Part shown: piece after piece, positions 56,146 to 64,000 of the stretch | Position numbering within the stretch: the first letter of the stretch is position 1 | Layout of the letters: each line of letters begins with the position of its first letter | Position numbers and translations under genes: made by a program | The notes under the pieces: generated by a model | The model's database searches: none | What the model saw: the letters and a program-made list of their open reading frames with translations, nothing else | Told to the model about the DNA's origin: nothing | Source of the DNA: Verrucomicrobiota bacterium | Lineage (GTDB): Bacteria > Verrucomicrobiota > Verrucomicrobiia > Opitutales > Opitutaceae | Direction of reading: 5' to 3' | Length of the DNA stretch: 64,000 bases | Assembly: GCA_023443455.1 (NCBI GenBank) | Contig: JAEZUE010000077.1 | Coordinates: 10,956-74,955 of the forward strand

Positions 56146-59100
56146 ATGCGCCCGCTCCGGCATCCGGCCCTGCTGGCCTTTGTCCCCGACGCGAGGATGC
56201 GTCTGCTGATCCGCGCCGCCGTCCAACTGGGCCTGCCCTGCCGTTTTTCGGTCGGCCTTTTGGCCGCCGCCGTGGGAGCGCTGGCGCACGCATTTCTGCT
56301 CTCCTCTCTGGGCGACGGCGCCGCCTTCCTCGCCTTCTTTCCCGCCGTGATCCTCGCCGGCCTTTTCGCCGGTGGCACCGGCGGGATCACGGCCTTGGCG
56401 GTCTCGCTCATCCTCGCCTTCCATTGGATCCACGGGGGGGCCGTCTCTCCGGCCGAATCCACCGCCCTGCTCGTCTTCGCCGGCACCTCGCTCGGCATTT
56501 CCTGGCTCTGCACCCTCCTGCATCGCGCCCTGCGCCTGCTCCAGTCCGAGCTCGAAAAGCGCTCCGGGCTCGAGACCGCCACCCGTGAGCAAAACCAGCA
56601 CCTCGCCGCCCTGGCCCGCCAATGGCAAACCACCTTCGACGCCACCCGCGATGCCATCTGGTTGCTCGACCGCGACTGCCGCATCGTCCAGTCGAACCGG
56701 ACGGCCCAAACACTCTTCCACCGCCGCTCCGACGAGATGAGGGGCCACCGGTGCTGGGAGATCGCCCACGGCTCCGACCAGCCCATCGACCGCTGCCCGC
56801 TCACGAAATCCCGGACGTCGCTCCAGCGGGAAACCCTCGAAACGCGCCTCGGCGACCGGTGGTTCGAGATCGTCGCCGACCCGATCCTCGACGAGCACGG
56901 CGGTTTCGACGGCGCCGTGCACACGCTCACCGACATCACCGCGCGCCACGAGGCCGAAGCCGGACTCCGCCGCGAGCAGGCCTTGTCCGAACAGTTGATC
57001 AACGCCCAGCTCGACACCGTCGCGCTGTTCGACCCGCGGACCAACTGCATGCTCCGCTGGAACCGCCACCTCGCGCAGATCACCGGATACTCCGACCCCG
57101 AGATCGCTGCCCTGCCCGCACCCGCCGCCTACCACGATCCGCAGGAGCTGGCGGGCGCCGATTCCGCGCTCGCCGAACTCGCCGCCACCGGCACCACCAA
57201 GGTCGAACTCGACCTCGTCACCAAGGACGGTCGCCGCATCCCCTTCGAGTTCATCGCCACCACCGTGCCCTCGGCCGACGGCCCGCTGGTGCTCTCCGTC
57301 GGCCGCGACCTGACCGAACGACGCCAGCTCGAGTCCACACTGCGCACCGCCGAGACGAACTACCGCCTCATCGCCGAGAACACCGCCGACATCGTCTGGC
57401 TCTTCGACCTCGCCACGATGCGCTTCGTCTACGTCAGCCCCTCGGTGTTGGCGGTCCGCGGCTACACGCCGCAGGAAGCCCTCGCCCAAACCCTCGACGA
57501 CACGCTCTCGCCGGAATCCTGCGCCTTCGTTCGCGACCAGCTGCACCGGCGCCTCGCCGAATTCCAGAACGACCCGGAGGCGGCCCGTATCCGCACCTAC
57601 ATGTTCGAGCTGCGCCACCGCGACGGCCACCTCATCCCGGCCGAAGTCGTCACCACCCTGCTTACCGGCTCGGACGGCCGGCCCGAACGCATCGTCGGCA
57701 TCACCCGCGACCTCGCGGAACGCCGCCGGGCCGAACGCGCGCTCCGGGAGAACGAGCAGAAATACCGCGCACTCTTCGATCTCGAATCCGACGCGCTCTT
57801 CCTCATCGACAGCGACACCGGCGAGATCCTCGAGGCCAACCGCGCCGCGTCCACCCTGTACGGCCACTCCCATGACGAGCTGCTGAAGCGCCGCAACCTC
57901 GACCTCAGCGCCGAGCCGGAGCGCACCCACCGCGCGATGACCGAGAAGCACACCGCGATCCCCGTGCGCCAACACCGGCGCGCCGACGGCACGGTCTTCC
58001 CGGTCGAGATCGCGGCCAGCCACTTCGACTGGCAAGGCCGCGCCTGCCACCTGGCCGCGATCCGCGACATCACCGAGCGGATGCGCACCGGGGAGGAGCT
58101 GCGGACCAACACGGCCCGTCTCCAGGCCCTGCTGCGCATCGCCGAACAGCGCGACGAGACCGACCAGCAGTTTCTCGACCGCGCCCTCGGCGAGGCGATC
58201 GCGATCACCGGCAGCCGCTACGGCCACATCTACCACTACGACGAGACGGCCCAACGCTTCGTCCTCAACACCTGGTCGAGGGATGTGATGCCCGCCTGCC
58301 GGATCGCCGATCCAAGGACCTGCTACGCGCTCGACCAGACCGGCATCTGGGGCGAAGCCGTGCGCCAGCGCCGGCCGATCGTGCTCAACGACTTCGCGAC
58401 CCACCACCCGCTCAAGAAGGGCTACCCCGAGGGCCATGTCGCCCTCACTCGCTTCCTCACGATTCCGGTCTTCGACGGCGACCGCATCATCGCCGTCGTC
58501 GGCGTCGCCAACAAGGAATCCGACTACGGCGACCCCGACATCCTGCAGCTCCAACTGCTCATGGGCTCGGTGTGGCGCACCCTCGAACGCCGGCGGGCCG
58601 AGGCGCGGATCCGCGAACAGTACGCCCTGCTGCGCGGCCTGCTCGAGGCGTTCGACGAACCCGTCTTCTCCCTCGATACCCAACTGCGCTACACCAGCTT
58701 CAACCGCCACCATTCCGAAGGCATGCGCGCCCTCTACGGCGTCGAGATCGCCCTCGGCTCCTGCCTGCTCGACTACCAGACCGCCGAAGACCGCGCCGCC
58801 GCCGAACCCGTCCTCCGCCGCGTGCTCGCCGGAGCCCACCTGCAAATCGACGCCTTCTCCGGCGCCGGACCCGCGCGCCGGTGCTTCGAAATCAACCACT
58901 CCCCCATCCGCGCCGACGACGGCACCATCTGCGGCATCGCGGTGCTGACCCGCGACCTCACCGCCCGCCGCGCGATGGAGGACGCCCTGCGCGAGAGCGA
59001 GCGGCGCTTCCGCACCGTCGTGGAGAACGCCGACGCCGTGATCTTCGTGCTCGACCGCGAGGGCCGCTTCGAACTCTCCGAGGGCCGCGGGCTCCAGTCG

Positions 59101-60588
59101 CTCCACCTCCGCCCGGGCGAGTTGGTCGGCCGCTCCGCCCTCGAACTGTACGCCCACAACCCCGAAGTCCTCGCCGGCATTACCGACGCCCTCGCAGGTC
59201 GCACCAGCAAACACCTCGTCCACGAAGCCGGTATCGTCTTCAACACCTTCTACACCCCTCGGCTCGGGCCCGACCGGCAGGTCACCGGCGTCATCGGAAT
59301 CTCCAGCGACATCACCGCGCGTGTGCGCGCCGAAGAAGCGCTCCGCGCCGCCAAGGAGAATCTCGAACAGATCGTCGCCACCCGCACCGCCGCCCTCGCC
59401 GAGACCAACCGCCAGCTCTCCCAGACCAGCCATCTTGCCCGCGTCGGCGGCTGGGAAATCGACCTCGCGTCCGGCCGCAACGTCTGGAGCGGCGCCACCC
59501 GCACCATCCACGAGGTCGGAGAGGACTTCGTGCCGACGCTCGAAAACGCCCTCGCCTTCTATGCACCCGAATCCCGGGCGGAGATCGCCGCCGCCGTCGA
59601 TCGGCTCCGCGAAGACGGCACACCGTTCGAACGCGAACTCGCCTTCGTCACCGCCAAGGGAAGACACCTCTGGGTCCGAGCTGTCGGCGAGGCCTTCCGC
59701 GATGCCGGCCGCATCGTGAAGATCGGCGGCACCTTCCAGGATATCACCGAACGCCGCGAGGCCACCGACGAACTCCGCCGCCAACGCGACCAGCTCGAGC
59801 ACCTCCTCGCCGAACTCACCGCCGCCAACGAGCGACTGCGCGAAGTCGACCGCCTCAAGAGCGAGTTCCTCTCCACGATGAGCCACGAATTGCGCACCCC
59901 GCTCAACTCCATCGTCGGTTTCACCGGCATCCTCGTCAAAGGCCTCGCCGGCCCCCTCAACGCCGAACAGCACAAGCAGCTCGGCATGGTCCAATCCTCC
60001 GCGCGCCACCTGCTCGCACTCATCAACGACCTGCTCGACCTTTCTCGCATCGAATCCGGCCGCATGGTCCTCGATCCGACCGACTTCGACTTCGCCGAGG
60101 TGGTCGCGGAGGTGCTCACCACCGTCCGCCCGATGGCGGAGGAGAAGGAACTCGCGCTCTCCTCCCACTGCACGCCGACAACGCTTCGGCTCCGCAGCGA
60201 TCGTCGGCGCGTCTTCCAGATCCTGCTCAATCTCGTGAACAATGCCGTGAAGTTCACCGAGAAGGGCACGGTCGCCATCGCCGCCCACACCGAGGCCGAC
60301 CACCTCGTCGTCGCCGTGCGCGACACCGGCATCGGCATCGGCGCCAACCAGATGCCCATGCTCTTCGAGGCATTCCGGCAACTCGACGGGTCGCACCGCC
60401 GCCACTACGAGGGCACCGGGCTCGGCCTCCATCTCTGCCGCAAGCTCCTCGGCCTGCTCGGCGGCGAGATCCGCGTCGCGAGCGAGGCCGCCGTCGGCTC
60501 GACCTTCACCTTCACCCTGCCCCTCGCCCCGACTCCCGGGAAACCGGAGACCGGCGAGCGGAGACCGGAAAGCGACCCGCAACCTTAG
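56146..60588 (+). CDS. Membrane histidine kinase with about seven PAS domains and a GAF domain
   Basis: 1480 residues. Four membrane segments at about 25-135 resemble the DUF4118 sensor-kinase anchor (FLAFFPAVILAGLFAGGTGGI). PAS domains follow near 160-275, 285-395, 405-530 and 535-655, a GAF domain near 665-820 (GSRYGHIYHYDE), then PAS near 825-950, 950-1070 and 1090-1210. HisKA has His1247 in MSHELRTPLNSIVG; ATPase motifs NNAVKFT, DTGIGIG and GTGLGLH follow. There is no receiver, so an external partner is needed; the regulator 6 nt upstream is the obvious candidate. Such long PAS chains are usual in Verrucomicrobiota and delta-proteobacteria. Specific ligands cannot be read. Confidence 0.9.
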   Translation: MRPLRHPALLAFVPDARMRLLIRAAVQLGLPCRFSVGLLAAAVGALAHAFLLSSLGDGAAFLAFFPAVILAGLFAGGTGGITALAVSLILAFHWIHGGAVSPAESTALLVFAGTSLGISWLCTLLHRALRLLQSELEKRSGLETATREQNQHLAALARQWQTTFDATRDAIWLLDRDCRIVQSNRTAQTLFHRRSDEMRGHRCWEIAHGSDQPIDRCPLTKSRTSLQRETLETRLGDRWFEIVADPILDEHGGFDGAVHTLTDITARHEAEAGLRREQALSEQLINAQLDTVALFDPRTNCMLRWNRHLAQITGYSDPEIAALPAPAAYHDPQELAGADSALAELAATGTTKVELDLVTKDGRRIPFEFIATTVPSADGPLVLSVGRDLTERRQLESTLRTAETNYRLIAENTADIVWLFDLATMRFVYVSPSVLAVRGYTPQEALAQTLDDTLSPESCAFVRDQLHRRLAEFQNDPEAARIRTYMFELRHRDGHLIPAEVVTTLLTGSDGRPERIVGITRDLAERRRAERALRENEQKYRALFDLESDALFLIDSDTGEILEANRAASTLYGHSHDELLKRRNLDLSAEPERTHRAMTEKHTAIPVRQHRRADGTVFPVEIAASHFDWQGRACHLAAIRDITERMRTGEELRTNTARLQALLRIAEQRDETDQQFLDRALGEAIAITGSRYGHIYHYDETAQRFVLNTWSRDVMPACRIADPRTCYALDQTGIWGEAVRQRRPIVLNDFATHHPLKKGYPEGHVALTRFLTIPVFDGDRIIAVVGVANKESDYGDPDILQLQLLMGSVWRTLERRRAEARIREQYALLRGLLEAFDEPVFSLDTQLRYTSFNRHHSEGMRALYGVEIALGSCLLDYQTAEDRAAAEPVLRRVLAGAHLQIDAFSGAGPARRCFEINHSPIRADDGTICGIAVLTRDLTARRAMEDALRESERRFRTVVENADAVIFVLDREGRFELSEGRGLQSLHLRPGELVGRSALELYAHNPEVLAGITDALAGRTSKHLVHEAGIVFNTFYTPRLGPDRQVTGVIGISSDITARVRAEEALRAAKENLEQIVATRTAALAETNRQLSQTSHLARVGGWEIDLASGRNVWSGATRTIHEVGEDFVPTLENALAFYAPESRAEIAAAVDRLREDGTPFERELAFVTAKGRHLWVRAVGEAFRDAGRIVKIGGTFQDITERREATDELRRQRDQLEHLLAELTAANERLREVDRLKSEFLSTMSHELRTPLNSIVGFTGILVKGLAGPLNAEQHKQLGMVQSSARHLLALINDLLDLSRIESGRMVLDPTDFDFAEVVAEVLTTVRPMAEEKELALSSHCTPTTLRLRSDRRRVFQILLNLVNNAVKFTEKGTVAIAAHTEADHLVVAVRDTGIGIGANQMPMLFEAFRQLDGSHRRHYEGTGLGLHLCRKLLGLLGGEIRVASEAAVGSTFTFTLPLAPTPGKPETGERRPESDPQP

Positions 60589-60625
60589 GAGTGCGCCCGT
60601 TCGACCTCGATTCCGCAGTTCGTTC

Positions 60626-60763
60626 CAACCGCAAAACCACAAGGAGAGATTCATCCAACAGAATCGGCGCCACTGGATCACGCACCTGCCGGGTGAATCC
60701 GCCAATGTCGGAGCCACCATGAATTCTCTCTCTGCGATCTTTGCGTTCTTTGCGGTTCGGTTG
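60626..60763. repeat. 138-bp inverted-repeat element
   Basis: The left arm CAACCGCAAAACCACAAGG..GAGATTCAT is an imperfect complement of the right arm ATGAATTCTCTC..TTTGCGGTTCGGTTG. The right arm contains CTCTGCGATCTTTGCG and TTCTTTGCGG, phrases of a kind frequent in non-coding repeats of environmental bacteria. Only copy in the window. Confidence 0.55.
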
Positions 60764-60854
60764 CCGTTTCTCGATTCAAAGTTCCCTGTTCGACGTTCGA
60801 TGTTCGAATCCCGCCTTTCGGCCCATGAACCTGAAAACGACAGTTCGGACGGAT

Positions 60855-61011
60855 CACAGAGGCAGAGGAGAGCCGGAAGGAGAGCACGGAGAGATTGATT
60901 GGCAAAACCACACCGCAAGTTGGAACACTCGGCCCCGAGGCGAACCGCGCGACGAACCGCCTTCTCAACGAACTCTCTGTGTTCTCGTGCCTAGCCTCCG
61001 TGCCCTCTGTG
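60855..61011. repeat. 157-bp inverted-repeat element, copy 2
   Basis: Same family as 8647-8802: outer ends CACAGAGGCAGAGGAGAG and TGCCCTCTGTG, inner ends near GGAGAGCACGGAGAGA and CTCTCTGTGTTCTC. The likeness between the two copies continues to the right through CCCAAC-CCTGAATTC and GAAGCC, that is up to and across the start codon of the receiver gene at 61031. Confidence 0.7.
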
Positions 61012-61030
61012 CCCAACTCCTGAATTCGGA

Positions 61031-61408
61031 ATGAAGCCGCTCGTCCTCATCGTCGACGACAGCACGACCAACCGTTACCTGCTGGCGTTCCATCTGCGCG
61101 TGATGGGCGTGGAGGTGGTCGAGGCGCCCGATGGCCGGCACGCCCTCGAGCTGGCCGCCGCCCGCCCCCCGGCCGTGGTCCTGCTCGATCTCCACATGCC
61201 GGAGATGGACGGGTTCGAAGTGGCCGAGCGCCTCTGGGCCCTCCCCGGACTGCAGCACCTGCCCGTATTCGCCGTGACTGCCAACGTCGCCGCCCAAACC
61301 CGGCGGGCCGCCCTTGAGGCTGGCTTTGCCGGATACATCACCAAGCCGATCGATCCCGACATCATTGCCGCGGAGATCGCTCCGTACCTCAACCCGCCCG
61401 CGCCATGA
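61031..61408 (+). CDS. Stand-alone receiver domain protein
   Basis: 125 residues, receiver domain only. Acidic pocket Asp9-Asp10 (LIVDDS), phospho-acceptor Asp53 in LLDLHMPEMDG, Thr83 in VTANV and Lys105 in ITKPIDP are all present, so it should be phosphorylated normally. It has no output domain and may act like CheY/DivK as a phosphate shuttle or interaction switch. The stop overlaps the next kinase start (ATGA), making that kinase its probable partner. A 157-bp repeat ends 19 nt before its ATG and no Shine-Dalgarno sequence is evident. Confidence 0.9.
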   Translation: MKPLVLIVDDSTTNRYLLAFHLRVMGVEVVEAPDGRHALELAAARPPAVVLLDLHMPEMDGFEVAERLWALPGLQHLPVFAVTANVAAQTRRAALEAGFAGYITKPIDPDIIAAEIAPYLNPPAP

Positions 61409-63777
61409 CCATCCTCAACGTCGACGATCGCTCCGAGAACCGGTACCTCTTCGAAACGATTCTGCGCGCCGCCGGCCACGAAGTCGTCTCCGCCGCCGAC
61501 GGTGCCGAGGCCCTCGCCATGCTGCGCCAGCGCCCCTACGACCTCGTCGTCTCCGATGTCGTGATGCCGGGCATGGACGGCTTCCAGTTCTGCCGCGAGG
61601 TCAAGGGCGACCCCGCCACCCGCGACATCCCGTTCGTCTTCTTCACCGCCGTCTACACCGAGCCCAAGGACGAACAGTTCGCCCTCTCCCTCGGCGCCGT
61701 GCGCTTCCTCGTCAAGCCGCTCGAACCCGACCAGCTCGTCGCCGAGATCGAAAGCGCCGCCGGCGCAGCCGCCCCGGGCCCCGCCCCCCTCGTCGCCGAC
61801 ACCGCCGGTTTTCTCTCCGAATACAACCAACGCCTGATCCAGAAGCTGGAGACCAAGCTCGCCGAGATCGAGCGCCTCAACGCCAGGCTCGAGGCCTCCG
61901 AGGCCCGCCTGCGCTCCATCGTCGAGGGCACCTCCGACGCGATCACCGTGAAGGACCACTCCGGCCACTACGAATTGATCAACACCGCCGGCGCACGTTT
62001 CCTCGGCCGCCCGGCGGCCGAGATCCGCGGGCTCACCGACCGCGACCTCCTCCCCCCCGACACCGCCGCCGCCCGCGCCGAGGCCGAACGACGTCTCATG
62101 GTCTTCGGCACGCTCGAGACCGCCGACGAGGAGCTGCTGCTGCCCGGCGAGGCCGCCCCCCGCCATTTCCACACGGTGCGCGGCCCGCTGCGCGACACCG
62201 CCGGCCATGTCGCGGGCACCTTCAGCATCTCCCGCGACATCACCGAACGCCGCCGGGCCGAACACGCGATCCGGCTGCTCTCGCTCGTCGTCGAGCAGGC
62301 TCCCCTGTCGATCGTGATCACCGACGCCGAGGGAAATGTCGAATACGTCAACCCGTACTTCACCGTCGCCACCGGCTTCTCCGCGGCGGAGGTGCTCGGG
62401 CAGAACCCTCGCATGCTCAAATCCGGCAGCCAGTCGCTCGAGTTCTACGCCGGGCTCTGGAAAACGATCAAGGACGGCCACGAATGGCGCGGGGTCTTCG
62501 AAAACCGCCGCAAGTCCGGCGAGCGCTTCTCCGAACAGACCGTGATCGCCCCGGTCAAGGATCCGGTCGGCAAGGTCACCCACTTCGTCGCCATCAAGGA
62601 GGACATCTCCGAGCGGCTCCGGCTCGAGGAACAGCTGCGCCAGTCCCAGAAAATGGATGCGATCGGCCGGCTCGCCGGCGGCGTCGCCCACGACTTCAAC
62701 AACCTGCTCACGATCATCCAGCTCGAGGCCTCCACGCTGTCGTCGATCCCGGGGCTGCCCGCCGAGGCGGCCGAGGGTATCGCCCAGATCAACGCCGCCA
62801 CCACCCGCGCCACCACCCTCACCCGGCAACTCCTCGCCTTCAGCCGCCACCAGAAGAAGCAGGAACAGACCGTGCACCTCGGTGAGCTCGTCGACAACCT
62901 CACCAAACTTCTGCGCCGCATCCTCGGCGAAAACATCGAGCTCGCCACCCGCAACGACCCGACCCCGGTGGTCGTGCGCGCCGATCCGGGCATGATCGAG
63001 CAGGCCCTGCTCAACCTCGCCGTCAACGCCCGCGACGCCATGCCCGGCGGCGGCAGGCTCGACGTGAAGGTCGACATGGCCCTGATCGACACCGCCTACG
63101 TCGACCATCATCCGGGCGCCTCCCCGGGCTACCGCGCCCATATCCAGGTATCCGACACCGGCACCGGCATCGCGCCCGAGCACCTAGCGCGGGTTTTCGA
63201 ACCGTTTTTCACCACCAAGGCCGCCGGCCAGGGCACAGGCCTCGGCTTGGCCACGGTCTACGGCGTCATCAAACAGCATCACGGCTGGGTCACGATCGAC
63301 AGCGAAGTTGGGCGCGGCACCAGCTTCCACCTCTTCCTTCCCGCCATCTCCCCGAACGAACTGGAGGCCGGGGACGAGATGCCCGCCCCCCCGCTTCCCC
63401 TTGGCCGGGAATCCGTCCTGATGGTCGAGGATGACGACCAGATCCGGCACCTGCTCGAGGTTGCCCTCGAACGTCAGGGCTATCGCGTCCGAGCCGCCCA
63501 CGACGCCCCGGCAGCCCTCGCCATCCTGGCCGAGGGCCGTTTCCGTCCCGATCTCCTGCTCACCGACCTCGTCATGCCCGGGGGCCTCAACGGCGTGGAG
63601 CTCGCCACCCGCGTCCAGGCGACCCTGCCCGGTATCCGCATCCTCTACATGAGCGGCTACCCCACCGACGTGGTTGGGCAGTACCTCAAACGCGCCAGCC
63701 AGCGGAATTTCATCCACAAGCCCTTCTCGGTGCGCGGCGTCCTCGAGGCCGTGCGCAAACGCCTCGACGCACAGTGA
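61405..63777 (+). CDS. Hybrid kinase with N- and C-terminal receivers
   Basis: 790 residues, cytoplasmic, translation coupled to the preceding receiver gene. Receiver 1 (1-122) has Asp51 in VVSDVVMPGMDGF and Lys107 region FLVKPLEPD. A coiled coil (about 138-170) leads to PAS domains at about 170-285 and 290-415. The dimerisation helix is of LAGGVAHDFNNLL type with His429. ATPase motifs are NLAVNARDAMP, DTGTGIAPEH and GTGLGLA. Receiver 2 (about 670-788) has Asp721 in LLTDLVMPGG. The receiver-first layout suggests it is itself controlled by another kinase of the locus. REP-like hairpins begin 43 nt after its stop. Confidence 0.9.
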   Translation: MTILNVDDRSENRYLFETILRAAGHEVVSAADGAEALAMLRQRPYDLVVSDVVMPGMDGFQFCREVKGDPATRDIPFVFFTAVYTEPKDEQFALSLGAVRFLVKPLEPDQLVAEIESAAGAAAPGPAPLVADTAGFLSEYNQRLIQKLETKLAEIERLNARLEASEARLRSIVEGTSDAITVKDHSGHYELINTAGARFLGRPAAEIRGLTDRDLLPPDTAAARAEAERRLMVFGTLETADEELLLPGEAAPRHFHTVRGPLRDTAGHVAGTFSISRDITERRRAEHAIRLLSLVVEQAPLSIVITDAEGNVEYVNPYFTVATGFSAAEVLGQNPRMLKSGSQSLEFYAGLWKTIKDGHEWRGVFENRRKSGERFSEQTVIAPVKDPVGKVTHFVAIKEDISERLRLEEQLRQSQKMDAIGRLAGGVAHDFNNLLTIIQLEASTLSSIPGLPAEAAEGIAQINAATTRATTLTRQLLAFSRHQKKQEQTVHLGELVDNLTKLLRRILGENIELATRNDPTPVVVRADPGMIEQALLNLAVNARDAMPGGGRLDVKVDMALIDTAYVDHHPGASPGYRAHIQVSDTGTGIAPEHLARVFEPFFTTKAAGQGTGLGLATVYGVIKQHHGWVTIDSEVGRGTSFHLFLPAISPNELEAGDEMPAPPLPLGRESVLMVEDDDQIRHLLEVALERQGYRVRAAHDAPAALAILAEGRFRPDLLLTDLVMPGGLNGVELATRVQATLPGIRILYMSGYPTDVVGQYLKRASQRNFIHKPFSVRGVLEAVRKRLDAQ

Positions 63778-63820
63778 GCTATCCGGCGTGCGGCCCCAGT
63801 ACCAACCGGCCCCCACCCCC

Positions 63821-63905
63821 GCGGGCTGAAGCCCGCGCCACGGCCGTCCCCTGCGACCCCACACGCCCTTCGGCTCCCACGCCCGTGGCGCGGCCTTCAG
63901 GCCGC
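63821..63905. repeat. REP-like hairpin pair after the last kinase gene
   Basis: GCGGGCTGAAGCCCGC (63821-63836) followed by GCCAC, and GTGGC-GCGGCCTTCAGGCCGC (hairpin at 63890-63905), the same inverted couple as in 54550-54742. Confidence 0.75.
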
Positions 63906-63909
63906 GAAA

Positions 63910-64000
<91 letters not shown>

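Larger units (their letters stand above)
60589..61030. other. Repeat-filled gap before the lone receiver gene
   Basis: No gene is supported. Two different inverted-repeat elements fill most of the gap: 60626-60763 and 60855-61011. Between them lies a stretch with TTCGACGTTCGATGTTCGAA-type phrases (about 60790-60815). If the downstream receiver gene has its own promoter it must lie in or beside the second element. Confidence 0.6.

Noticed and set aside
54904..60918. A 2004-codon open frame on the minus strand opposite the degenerate HD-GYP and seven-PAS kinase genes
   Set aside because: It is the complement of well-supported plus-strand genes in GC-rich DNA; its translation is low-complexity and has no domain.

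Overview
The window is GC-rich bacterial chromosome. The organism is probably a member of Verrucomicrobiota, most likely Opitutales/Opitutaceae. This is an inference from two exosortase-type PEP-CTERM proteins with the tripartite PEP, hydrophobic, Arg-rich tail, from an abundance of short palindromic repeats, from hybrid kinases with long PAS chains, and from a secreted beta-helix protein with a DxDGDG segment. No rRNA, tRNA, phage or complete transposon was seen.

Layout. (1) 1-8.5 kb: the 3' part of an unknown protein, then a tandem duplication of a module made of repeat hairpin, upstream region and PEP-CTERM gene. An unusual phosphodiesterase-TPR-sulfotransferase fusion follows, coupled to a GNAT-like protein. 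(2) 8.9-18.5 kb: a large secreted right-handed beta-helix protein and a sigma54 activator (both minus), then ferrochelatase with a Cys-rich insert and a hybrid PAS kinase (both plus). (3) 18.5-28.3 kb housekeeping: recF, a TSUP permease and ruvC as a minus-strand operon, a cysteine desulfurase, an LptF/LptG permease, an NSS-family sodium symporter with a 56-residue MetS-like partner, and polyphosphate kinase. (4) 28.3-35.0 kb: a 109-bp tandem repeat array, then a MarR, adaptor, RND pump and TolC efflux operon. (5) 35.2-40.4 kb: two membrane proteins of unknown function, a small unknown protein, a decayed AbrB/VapC toxin-antitoxin pair and a TerC-family protein. (6) 40.7-49.7 kb: a 1673-residue phosphorelay kinase, sppA and sufT, and a widespread uncharacterised protein. 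(7) 49.9-63.8 kb: eight consecutive plus-strand signalling genes.

The most striking feature is block 7. It encodes a small scaffold-like protein, an HDOD protein, four histidine kinases (two with receiver domains), a receiver fused to an HD-GYP domain that has lost its catalytic residues, and a lone receiver. No DNA-binding output domain is present. The small protein and the degenerate HD-GYP regulator appear to share a C-terminal/N-terminal module of about 45 residues. Three gene pairs in the window overlap by ATGA in the plus direction and one in the minus direction, suggesting translational coupling.

The second theme is repeats. Several hairpin families share the heptamer GTGGCGC (or its complement) beside the stem, often in inverted pairs as in REPINs. 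Another family starts with GTAG and has a GUGA loop. There are also about 156-bp elements with long imperfect inverted arms, one of which ends only 19 nt before a start codon. The last 91 bases are almost pure C and probably an assembly or contig-end artefact.
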